Origin: Prevotella sp. UBA3294
GTDB taxonomy: Bacteria > Bacteroidota > Bacteroidia > Bacteroidales > Bacteroidaceae
Direction: 5' to 3'
Assembly: GCA_002361535.1 (NCBI GenBank)
Contig: DETG01000041.1
Location: forward strand, 215 to 24,426
Length of the DNA: 24,212 nt
In this document: positions 13,495-20,926 of the stretch, one piece after another
Layout of the letters: each line of letters opens with the position of its first letter
Numbering within the stretch: the stretch's first letter is position 1
The notes under the pieces: model-generated
What the model was told of the DNA's origin: nothing
Databases searched by the model: none
The model's input: only the letters and a program-made list of their open reading frames with translations
Position numbers and translations under genes: made by a program

Positions 13495-15932
13495 CTGATT
13501 GTTACTGTTGTTTCGTTTCCGTTATAATTGATCTCCTGTTGTGATCCGTCGGGCAAGACGATGACGAATTGCCTGTTTGTCAGCATACCAGGATAGCTGC
13601 CTTGTCGCCTGCCGACAGTAAGTTGTCGAGTACGCTCTTCCCATCGGAATGGGATGGTGGTATAGATTCCTTTCTCGTAATTGTTGTTATCTCCTTCGTC
13701 CTCATAAAGGGTGAATGAGGCATCGCCACCCGGATAGAGCCGCAGTTCCAGGCGATCCCATGTTTTCTCCCCCACGTACTGCATCTCCGGACCTAAGGGC
13801 AGGATGCTACCCGCACGAACGAACATCGGCACCCTGTCAAGGGTAGTCTGTAAGGTCACCTCCTGTCCGCCCTTGAAACACCTGCCAGTCCAGAAATCAT
13901 ACCAGTTGCATCCCTTGGGCAGATATTTCTTGACCGTCTTCGTTTCGTTCCAGTTGATGGTTTTCTGCGCTTGCTGAGCCGTTGATTCCTTCCTGTCCCA
14001 TCCCGTCATGGCATCCTCTTTAATGATTTTCTCTTCGGTATATTGAGCTTCCACAATGGGAGCCGCCAGGATGCTTCTTCCGAACATCAGTTCATCAGTG
14101 GTGTTCCACACCCGCTTGTCTTGTGGGAAATCACTGAACAGCGGACGGAGGTAGCTCTCATTATGAGCCGTCACCTGCCAGGCGGTACTATATAAATAAG
14201 GTATAAGACGGTAACGCAGACGGATCATCTTCTCGATGGCATCATACACAGGTTCTCCCTTCTTGCCAAACTGGTAGATCTCTCGCGGTGCATCGGCACC
14301 ATGACTGCGGAACACCGGACAGAACAAGCCATACTGCATCCAGCGGACATACAACTCCTGATACTGAGGGTTACGGGGAGCAGAGCCTGGTCCCTGCGTG
14401 TTATAGCTGTTACAGAAGAATCCGCCGATATCGGTATTGAAGTTGGGATTTCCTGTCAGGGAGAAGCTCAGTCCGGCGGGGATCTGCTTACGGAGCATAT
14501 CCCATGAGGAGGCCACATCACCGCTCCACATATTCGAACCATAGTGTTGCTGTCCGGCAAAGGCACTACGTGTCATGATGAAGACACGTTTCTCTTTCCC
14601 TGCTCCCTCAGAAGGAGGGGGAAGGGCACGCTGGTTCTCATACACCCCTTTCACGGTTTCCAAAGGGAACGCATTGCGGAAGCCCCGCCACGTACCTTTC
14701 CCTTCTCCTACCTTGTGATCGTAGTCGGCCTCTGTCGGGTTGAAGAAATCGGGATCGGTAGAGTCCATCCACCAGGCATCGATACCGTAATCGAAGAGCG
14801 TCTTCAAGTTCTTCCAGTAGATATCCCTGGCCTCGGCGCTGAAGGCATCATACACCCGCACCCCGGAGGGATAGTCCATCCGCGGAGGCCAGATATGCGA
14901 CAAGCCACTTTGCGGCCATGTCTGGAAATCATAGAGCAGTCCTTTCTCGTTCAGTTCCCGATAAGCTTTTGTCTGTGGACCGAAGCTTGCCCAGATGGAG
15001 ATCATCAGGTGTGTATTCTTCTCATGTGCTTTCCTCACCATCTCCTTTCCGTCGGCAAACTCCTCCGAGAGGAAGTCCATGGCATTCCACAGATAGTTGG
15101 AGCCCCAGTACTGCCAGTCTTGGATGATACCGTCTATCGGCACCTGCAGTTCACGGTACCGGTCCACCACGTCTAACAGTTCCTTACTGCTTTTATATCT
15201 CTCCTTCGACTGCCAATAGCCGTAGGTCCATAACGGGAACATCGGAACCTGTCCTGACAGGTGTCTCATTTGTGCGATCACCCCATCTGCCGATCCGCCG
15301 TACATCAGGTAATAGTCGGCAGCAAAGCCCACCTCCGATGACAGTCGCATGCCCTGTGCATCATCATCGAACTGAGTGCGCGAATAGTTATCCCAATAGA
15401 GCCCCCATCCCTTGATGCTCTGCACCACGTTCTGGAAATCCTCTAAGTTCGACTGTTCCATCAGTTTGTGCGTGCCACGGCGGTTCAATCGTCCGTCTTG
15501 TATGGTTCCTAAGCCATAGATCGGCTCATCCTTCTCCAGCAAGAAGGTCTCCGTCACCCGATAGGCACCGGCATCCGGTCCCTCCTTACGGGGTTCAAAG
15601 GTCACACCTTTCTCTCTGAGCAAGGTCTTCCCTTGACGGGTAGAGAAAGTAAGAGCACCCGTGCGGGCATCTACCTTCACCACGAGGGCATCACTCATCA
15701 GGGTGTTCCCTTTCTGCTCCACCTTGACAGTTTCCGGCTGGGCTATCACCACCATACTCTGTTGGGTGGGCTGAGTCCCCACAGGATATCTTTGTACATG
15801 AACGATAGATGGAGTGAAGAACTCCACTCGGGTGCATACCTGTCCTATCTGCCATATAGCAGGTTCCTGTGCCACGGCGGCAGAAGCCATCATGACCAAC
15901 ACCCATAATACTAATGTCTTGTAATGTGCCAT
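13491..15932 (-). CDS. GH31 family glycosidase (alpha-xylosidase or alpha-glucosidase)
   Basis: Exported GH31 enzyme of 813 residues. The start at 15932 gives signal peptide MAHYKTLVLWVLVMMASAAVAQ; the upstream in-frame ATG at 15968 overlaps the promoter -7 element and cannot be used. The N-terminal sandwich has EPIYGLGTIQDGR, the barrel has GIIQDWQYWGS, the nucleophile Asp390 in DAWWMDSTDPDF, and the acid/base candidate Asp472 in NMWSGDVASSWD. A C-terminal sandwich (LRLYPGGDASFTLYEDEGDNNNYEKG) corresponds to the DUF5110-type domain. Between GVYENQR and RVFIMTRSAF there is an unusual ALPPPSEGAGKEK segment that looks inserted. This gene is first in a two-gene operon with the PA14-GH31, overlapping by ATGA. 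Together they probably act on alternative alpha-linked side chains of the same periplasmic or surface oligosaccharide. Confidence 0.92.
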   Translation of the reverse strand: MAHYKTLVLWVLVMMASAAVAQEPAIWQIGQVCTRVEFFTPSIVHVQRYPVGTQPTQQSMVVIAQPETVKVEQKGNTLMSDALVVKVDARTGALTFSTRQGKTLLREKGVTFEPRKEGPDAGAYRVTETFLLEKDEPIYGLGTIQDGRLNRRGTHKLMEQSNLEDFQNVVQSIKGWGLYWDNYSRTQFDDDAQGMRLSSEVGFAADYYLMYGGSADGVIAQMRHLSGQVPMFPLWTYGYWQSKERYKSSKELLDVVDRYRELQVPIDGIIQDWQYWGSNYLWNAMDFLSEEFADGKEMVRKAHEKNTHLMISIWASFGPQTKAYRELNEKGLLYDFQTWPQSGLSHIWPPRMDYPSGVRVYDAFSAEARDIYWKNLKTLFDYGIDAWWMDSTDPDFFNPTEADYDHKVGEGKGTWRGFRNAFPLETVKGVYENQRALPPPSEGAGKEKRVFIMTRSAFAGQQHYGSNMWSGDVASSWDMLRKQIPAGLSFSLTGNPNFNTDIGGFFCNSYNTQGPGSAPRNPQYQELYVRWMQYGLFCPVFRSHGADAPREIYQFGKKGEPVYDAIEKMIRLRYRLIPYLYSTAWQVTAHNESYLRPLFSDFPQDKRVWNTTDELMFGRSILAAPIVEAQYTEEKIIKEDAMTGWDRKESTAQQAQKTINWNETKTVKKYLPKGCNWYDFWTGRCFKGGQEVTLQTTLDRVPMFVRAGSILPLGPEMQYVGEKTWDRLELRLYPGGDASFTLYEDEGDNNNYEKGIYTTIPFRWEERTRQLTVGRRQGSYPGMLTNRQFVIVLPDGSQQEINYNGNETTVTIR

Positions 15933-15964
15933 CTCAATACTTAAATTGTCAGTAGTTTCTTTGC

Positions 15965-15973
15965 GCAAAGGTA
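15965..15973 (-). promoter_or_regulatory. -7 promoter element of the GH31 operon
   Basis: GCAAAGGTA on the plus strand reads TACCTTTGC. It lies 33 bp upstream of the ATG at 15932 and rules out the longer N-terminus. A CAA-containing A-rich stretch near 15991-15996 may be a weak -33 element. Confidence 0.65.
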
Positions 15974-16081
15974 CGAGTTTCTGATGAGATAAACAACACG
16001 GATTGTATCAAAAAAAGCCACCAAGTGTTACATTCCCTCAAAAAAGATAAAAGTAAACAACGAATCTATTACTTTTTTACT

Positions 16082-16090
16082 TATCTTTGC
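16082..16090 (+). promoter_or_regulatory. -7 promoter element of the carboxylesterase gene
   Basis: TATCTTTGC lies 37 bp upstream of the ATG at 16127. Because transcription should begin near 16096, the upstream in-frame ATG at 16025 is not part of the mRNA. The GH31 operon promoter is about 110 bp away in the opposite direction, so the two units share one divergent control region. Confidence 0.65.
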
Positions 16091-16126
16091 GCCATCCTAT
16101 TCATTATAACTAAAAACAATTGTAGC

Positions 16127-17602
16127 ATGAAGAAATTATTCGTATTAGCCTTTTTTCTTCCCCTTCTTTGGAGCTGTAACAAGGAAGTTGAATGTCCTGT
16201 GCTGTCCATCGAAGGCGGACAGATACAAGGTGTGTTAGCAGAGAATCCCGGCGTGTTTGTGTTCCGTGGCATCCCCTATGCCGCTCCACCCATCGGTGAC
16301 TTACGCTGGAAGGCACCACAGCCAGTAGAACCCTGGGAAGGTGTTCTCCTGTGTGACAAGTTCGGGCATCCCGGCTATCAGGCTGTTCATTATCCAGGTT
16401 TCTATGCCTCGGAATGGGGCTACGGCGATGAGGCCCCCTACAGTGAGGATTGCCTGTACCTCAATGTATGGACAAAGGCACCGGGTGATGTCAACAAGAA
16501 GCTGCCGGTGGCGTTGTGGATACATGGTGGTGGTTACCGTGAGGGCTGGGGCTCAGAGCCAGAGTTCGACGGACAGGAATGGGCATCGAAGGATGTGGTG
16601 CTTGTCAGCATCAACTACCGTCTGGGGGTGTTTGGCTTCTTCACCTATCCTGAGCTGTCGAAGGAAAGCGAGAACCATGTCTCCGGAAACTATGGCATCC
16701 TCGACCAGATTGAATCGCTGAAATGGATTAAGAAGAACATCGCACAGTTTGGCGGTGATCCCGACAACGTGACCATCTTCGGACAGAGTGCCGGTGCGGG
16801 GAGTGTCAAGACCATCTGCGAGTCGCCGTTAGCCCGTGGCCTGTTCCACAAGGCTGTCATCATGAGCGGTGGTGGCATCAATGTTCCTGCCAAGGATGGC
16901 GAAGAGGCCAAGTCGGCCACCCCGGTAAACCGTTTCTTTACCTACAACCCCTCACTGCAGGAATCGGAGGCCAATACGAAGAAAGTGATGGATTGGGCCG
17001 GTCTTACCGACCTTGAGAAACTTCGCCAGGCATCGACGGAGACCATGTACACCGTGGCTGATCTCTACAATGCCGTGACGAAGAATGATGTCTATCTCAT
17101 CAACCGTCCTATCGTGGATGGCTATGTGAGTCTGAAAAGTTTTGATGAAGCTGCCCGCGACGGTTCCATTGCCGATGTGCCTTATATGATCGGCTATACC
17201 CTGAACGACATGGGCGACATGGCTCCCGGCATTGCCGAGTTCTGTAAGGTACGCCAGAGTCAGGGTGGTAAGGCATGGGCATACGAGTTCGCCCGTCCGT
17301 TACCTGATGACGGTAAGCATCCAGAGATCACCGACCGTCTGAAGGGTGCTTTCCATTCCAGCGATCTGTGGTTTGTGTTTAAGTCGTTGAAGCACTGCTG
17401 GCGTCCCTGGACACAAGGTGACTGGGATCTGGCGGAGAAGATGCTCACCGCCTGGACCAACTTCGCCAAGTATGGCGATCCCAATGGAGAGGAAGAGGGA
17501 GTCTGGACACCCTGTACTGCCGAGAAGCCCGACTTCATGCTTTTCAAGCTTGACGAGAAGGATGCCGAGAACTCACAGATGGGAGCACCGATTATTCCGT
17601 GA
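16127..17602 (+). CDS. Type-B carboxylesterase lipoprotein
   Basis: Lipid-anchored alpha/beta-hydrolase of the COesterase family, 491 residues. MKKLFVLAFFLPLLWSC is a lipoprotein signal with Cys17. Family landmarks are FRGIPYAAPPIGDLRWKAP at 46-64, SEDCLYLNVW, the oxyanion-hole HGGGY at 133-137, the nucleophile Ser221 in IFGQSAGAGS and the catalytic His410 in GAFHSSDLWFVF. The acid is less clear: where relatives have Glu in a DEG-like motif, the sequence reads IGYTLNDMGDM. The stretch between this point and the His is also short, suggesting a reduced cap. Set between the GH31 operon (divergent) and the GH3 gene (convergent), it may remove acetyl or aromatic ester groups from glycans; this is inference from position. 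Confidence 0.9.
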   Translation: MKKLFVLAFFLPLLWSCNKEVECPVLSIEGGQIQGVLAENPGVFVFRGIPYAAPPIGDLRWKAPQPVEPWEGVLLCDKFGHPGYQAVHYPGFYASEWGYGDEAPYSEDCLYLNVWTKAPGDVNKKLPVALWIHGGGYREGWGSEPEFDGQEWASKDVVLVSINYRLGVFGFFTYPELSKESENHVSGNYGILDQIESLKWIKKNIAQFGGDPDNVTIFGQSAGAGSVKTICESPLARGLFHKAVIMSGGGINVPAKDGEEAKSATPVNRFFTYNPSLQESEANTKKVMDWAGLTDLEKLRQASTETMYTVADLYNAVTKNDVYLINRPIVDGYVSLKSFDEAARDGSIADVPYMIGYTLNDMGDMAPGIAEFCKVRQSQGGKAWAYEFARPLPDDGKHPEITDRLKGAFHSSDLWFVFKSLKHCWRPWTQGDWDLAEKMLTAWTNFAKYGDPNGEEEGVWTPCTAEKPDFMLFKLDEKDAENSQMGAPIIP

Positions 17603-17613
17603 AAATTTGATTT

Positions 17614-17850
17614 TTAGAGGAGAGAGAGGATTTAGAGGAGAGAGGTATTATTAGAGGAGAGAGGAAGATTTAGAGGAGAGTGGAGAGAGGAAAGAGGAGA
17701 GAGAATACTCCTGCAACAAGATACTGGGATCAAAATACTTCTCCAACAAGATACCTAGATCAAGCAACCATATCTAGTTCCTATATCTTAATACTATTCT
17801 CTCTCCTCTTTCCTCTCTCCTCTCTCCTCTAATAATTCCTCTCTCCTCTA
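17614..17850. repeat. Long inverted repeat of AGAGGAG heptads between carboxylesterase and GH3
   Basis: The left arm (17614-17707) consists of agaggag/agaggaa units with TTT or TTATT spacers; the right arm (17795-17850) is its complement. The innermost 26 bp are perfectly paired, 17682-17707 with 17795-17820, and the next 10 bp outward add one mismatch. The outer arms pair with gaps. The 87-nt loop holds a tandem duplication with 30-bp spacing (caacaagatac at 17714 and 17744, followed by gatcaa-like ends). The arms end 11 bp after the esterase stop and 4 bp before the GH3 stop. Bidirectional termination is likely. Confidence 0.88.
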
Positions 17851-17853
17851 AAC

Positions 17854-20205
17854 TTAATCTACTACTTCCGAGAAATAGAACTCACGCAGCGGTTTGGTTA
17901 TGGTCTCACCCGTCAGTGTAATCTCCTGTTTCAGTTTGATGTCTGTAGAGGAGGCACCCACCTTGATGACGAAGGAACCGGGGCGAATATTCCACTGATG
18001 TTGATGGTAGTAGCCAAACTGCTCTGTATAGAGTTTCATCTTGACGGTCTTGGCCTCGCCGGGCTGAAGAGCCACACGGGTAAAGCCCTGTAGCTGAATC
18101 GGACGAATGGACTGGTCGGCAGAGGTGGGTGACAGATAGATCTGTGCAATCTCGTCGGCAGCCATCTTTCCCGTGTTCTTCACGGTGAAGGAAAGACTGA
18201 TGCTGGGATCGGCTGTCGTGGCCTTCCCCTCCACCTTCAAGTCACTGTATTCGAACGTTGTATAGCTCAGTCCATAGCCGAAGGGCCACTGCACACGAGG
18301 ATCTTTCTCCGTGGCGGTATTATAACAGATCGGTTCGTTGATCTCCGTGTTCGGATAGCTTACCGACAGCTTGGCCGAGGGCGACACCTTACCATAAAGG
18401 ATATCGGCAACGGCATGACCGCCTTCCTCACCCGGATACCAAGCCTGGATCACGGCGGCACACTTCTCGGCAATACCAGAGATCACCTGAGCCCGTCCTC
18501 CAAAGACAACCAGCACCACTGGCTTTCCCGTCGCCAACAGTTCGTTGACATATTCCTCCTGCTTACCCGGGAGACGAAGTCCCTGACGGTCGCGGTTCTC
18601 ACCGCAGAGCATCACGTTCTCACCCACGGCAGCAATGATCACATCGGCCTGCTGAGCCAGACGAAGGGCCTCGGTCTTATCTGCTTTCTCACCAGAATCC
18701 ACCTTGCGATGTAAGAGATAGTACTCCCAGGCACGCTGATCACCGCCTTCCCCGTATTTCGTCTCTATCTCCTCCGTCCAGTCACAACCCCGCTCGTACA
18801 TCAGGTTCATGCCCTCAGGCTTCCTGTCTTTCATCCCTTCCAAAAGACCGATCACATGCGGATGGTCAAGGTCGGTCGTCACCATCTTCCAGAAATACGA
18901 CATAGCCGGGAAGGAATAGTCACCTAACATAGCCCACATGGTATTGGCGTTAGGTCCTGTCAGGAGCACATTCTTCAGGTCGGCCTTGAGCGGAAGGACA
19001 CCGTTGTTCTCCAAGAGCACCACCGACTGGGTGGCAATCTCATAGGCTGTCTGGCGTTCCTCGGGGGTATCCAACTGAATCTCTTCCTTACTATATAAAT
19101 AAGGATCCTTGTCGAACAAGCCGGCACGGAACTTCTGGCGCAGCACATCCTTCACGGCGCGTTCGAATGTCTCGGGCTTCACCAGTCCTTGGTCGAGAGC
19201 CTGCTGCAAGTGCTGGTAGTTGGCACCAGCAGGGAAATCCACATCATTCCCCGCATTGATGGCAGCAGCAGCTTTGTGGACAGGATCCTCCAAACCTGGC
19301 AGCTGGTCGATGGCGGTATAGTCGCTGACAACCATCCCATCGAAGCCTACATAGTCGCGCAGGATATCCTGCAGGATCCAAGAGTTTGCCACACAGTTCA
19401 CTGTCTCCCCACCCTGGATGGTATCGGCAGAGTTTCTCATGGCATGATAGCCGGGCATCACCACCCTACTGCCAGCCAGACGGATCATCGCCTCATGGGG
19501 AAAGAGGATCTCTTCCATCAGCACCTTCTCATCGGCATCACCGCCTCCGCCATAGCCCAGATAGTGTTTCGAACAGGCTCCCACACCTTTCTTCAAGTCA
19601 CCTTGCTGGAGTCCACGGACAAAAGCCACACCCATCACGGCAGAGAGATAGCCGTCCTCACCGTACGATTCCTCCAAACGGTTGAAGCTCGGCGTGCGAC
19701 ATACATCCACCATAGGCGAGAGCGACAGGATGCCACCTATCTTCCGCATGGCAATACCGGTCTGGAGTGTCTTCTTTTCTGCCAATACCGGATTGAAAGA
19801 ACAGGCCTGACCGATCTGCTGCGGGTAGATGGTAGAGCCTTTGGTATTGACGCCCGAGAGCACCTCTTCATGACAAAGTGCCGGGATACCGTTGGGGGTG
19901 TTCGTCATCAGCCAATCCTGAACGGCAGCCACCCGGTCGCGCAACTCGTTGGGATCCCGTGGTTTCTGCATGGCGAACTGCGAGAAATGACCGATGCCGT
20001 TGGGTATCAGCTGTCGGCATTTCACCGTGTCTAACTGCCCTTTCTCATTGAACAGTTCATCCATGAACATACTCCTCAACTGGGCGATACGTTCTTCCTG
20101 CGACATCCTGCCGTAGAGTTCATCCACTTGCTGCTCCACGTCTGTGGTAGCGGTGCATCCTGCCAAGAGGACAGCGATGCAGATCAGTTTAAATCCTTTC
20201 ATCAT
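17854..20205 (-). CDS. GH3 beta-glycosidase lipoprotein (beta-glucosidase/beta-xylosidase)
   Basis: Lipid-anchored GH3 exo-glycosidase of 783 residues. MMKGFKLICIAVLLAGC is a lipoprotein signal with Cys17. The (beta/alpha)8 domain has the substrate-binding RLEESYGEDGYL around 176-187, CSKHYLGYG at 211-219 and the nucleophile Asp295 in GMVVSDYTAI. The alpha/beta sandwich domain starts near SVVLLENNGVLPLK and the C-terminal fibronectin-III-like domain contains FGYGLSYTTFEYSDL. This is the common three-domain arrangement. The enzyme removes single sugars from non-reducing ends; beta-glucose or beta-xylose are the usual choices and sequence alone does not decide. With the adjacent GH31 enzymes it could complete breakdown of xyloglucan- or xylan-type oligosaccharides. 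The gene has its own promoter-like element and faces the esterase. Confidence 0.93.
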   Translation of the reverse strand: MMKGFKLICIAVLLAGCTATTDVEQQVDELYGRMSQEERIAQLRSMFMDELFNEKGQLDTVKCRQLIPNGIGHFSQFAMQKPRDPNELRDRVAAVQDWLMTNTPNGIPALCHEEVLSGVNTKGSTIYPQQIGQACSFNPVLAEKKTLQTGIAMRKIGGILSLSPMVDVCRTPSFNRLEESYGEDGYLSAVMGVAFVRGLQQGDLKKGVGACSKHYLGYGGGGDADEKVLMEEILFPHEAMIRLAGSRVVMPGYHAMRNSADTIQGGETVNCVANSWILQDILRDYVGFDGMVVSDYTAIDQLPGLEDPVHKAAAAINAGNDVDFPAGANYQHLQQALDQGLVKPETFERAVKDVLRQKFRAGLFDKDPYLYSKEEIQLDTPEERQTAYEIATQSVVLLENNGVLPLKADLKNVLLTGPNANTMWAMLGDYSFPAMSYFWKMVTTDLDHPHVIGLLEGMKDRKPEGMNLMYERGCDWTEEIETKYGEGGDQRAWEYYLLHRKVDSGEKADKTEALRLAQQADVIIAAVGENVMLCGENRDRQGLRLPGKQEEYVNELLATGKPVVLVVFGGRAQVISGIAEKCAAVIQAWYPGEEGGHAVADILYGKVSPSAKLSVSYPNTEINEPICYNTATEKDPRVQWPFGYGLSYTTFEYSDLKVEGKATTADPSISLSFTVKNTGKMAADEIAQIYLSPTSADQSIRPIQLQGFTRVALQPGEAKTVKMKLYTEQFGYYHQHQWNIRPGSFVIKVGASSTDIKLKQEITLTGETITKPLREFYFSEVVD

Positions 20206-20227
20206 AGGTTGTTTTGATTATTCTTCT

Positions 20228-20236
20228 GCAAAAATA
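20228..20236 (-). promoter_or_regulatory. Likely -7 promoter element of the GH3 gene
   Basis: GCAAAAATA on the plus strand reads TATTTTTGC, 22 bp upstream of the start. A second CAAAT lies at 20249-20253, but the spacing is too short for a standard -33 element. Confidence 0.45.
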
Positions 20237-20537
20237 CTCATTATTTGGCAAATACACATCATCATTCCCATTTTTTCTTCGTTTGGTGATTCAGAGGGGA
20301 CGTGAAGGAAATCTCGCGCCACCGCACCACCGCACCCTCGAATAAGCAAAGGAATCTGGTAAATGTCCAATTGTTAATTTTCTGAATTATCTTGACGGAT
20401 TAACATCGTTTAACGCAAAATACGGGCTCGGAGAGAACCAACCGCCCTCTCGGTCGAAATTGAGCGATTCTGACGAGGTTTAGTAAGGCGTTGATAATGA
20501 ACAACTTAGGTAAATCGCCATTATTCGCTCACAAAAA

Positions 20538-20616
20538 TATAGCCCTTTAGCACCCTAAAGCATAGTGCTTTTCCCAAAAAACATAGTACTTTTGGGTCAA
20601 AAAGACTATACTTTCT
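20538..20616. repeat. Four CATAGTnCTTTT-like units spaced 21-23 bp
   Basis: Cores tatagccctttag (20538), catagtgctttt (20561), catagtactttt (20582) and ctatactttc (20606) follow one another at 21-24 bp, each with an A-rich or C/G-run spacer such as cccaaaaaa or gggtcaaaaa. The core resembles the ctatagtg core of the array at 5479-5566. Confidence 0.6.
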
Positions 20617-20694
20617 AACGAGGGTTCTGCCCGTAAGGGCACCCCGCAAACTTTCAAAAGTAAAATCCATGGCTTTTCGAGGGAACGTCATCTA

Positions 20695-20811
20695 AGGGTC
20701 GTTCGGATCGGCGTTTTCACCCGTTCCATCGGCATCTACAAGTGGATGGTGACGGCGGAACGAGGTGTAGATGACGGCGGAACAGGTGTAAGTAAAGTCT
20801 GGAACGACCCT
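20695..20811. repeat. Nested inverted repeats in the GH3-tex intergenic region
   Basis: Bases 20695-20704 (agggtcgttc) are the exact complement of 20802-20811. Inside, cccgttccatcggcatctac (20720-20739) pairs imperfectly with the segment at 20766-20785, and cgtcatcta (20686-20694) can alternatively pair with 20768-20776. A further perfect 14-bp pair is 20788-20801 (gtaagtaaagtctg) with 20903-20916. These stems overlap and are mutually exclusive. Confidence 0.7.
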
Positions 20812-20926
20812 AAACTGAGCCTACGTAAACATTACTTAGACTCTACTTGGGGGCAAAACAGACTCTACTTACATCCCAATGAGACTCTACTTAGAACCCA
20901 AACAGACTTTACTTACCCCAAAAGGT
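20751..20926. repeat. 22-bp period tandem array (GACTCTACTTA units)
   Basis: gactctactt occurs at 20839, 20861 and 20883 and gactttactt at 20905, all exactly 22 bp apart, with spacers ending in cccaa- or ggcaa-like bases. A decayed unit gagcctacgt lies at 20817 in phase. Upstream, ggaac recurs at 20757, 20779 and 20801, also 22 bp apart, the first two within gacggcggaac copies. An open reading frame of 89 codons across this stretch is a by-product of the repeat. Confidence 0.8.

Noticed and set aside
14544..15176. 210-codon plus-strand frame opposite the first GH31 gene
   Set aside because: It is antisense to a clear GH31 catalytic domain and has no family signature; long antisense frames are common in this codon usage.
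15933..15968. Longer N-terminus for the first GH31 gene from ATG 15968
   Set aside because: The codon overlaps the -7 promoter element (15965-15973) and the signal peptide begins at the Met encoded at 15932.
16025..16126. Longer N-terminus for the carboxylesterase from ATG 16025
   Set aside because: It would precede the likely transcription start after TATCTTTGC (16082-16090) and would bury a perfect lipoprotein signal that begins at 16127.
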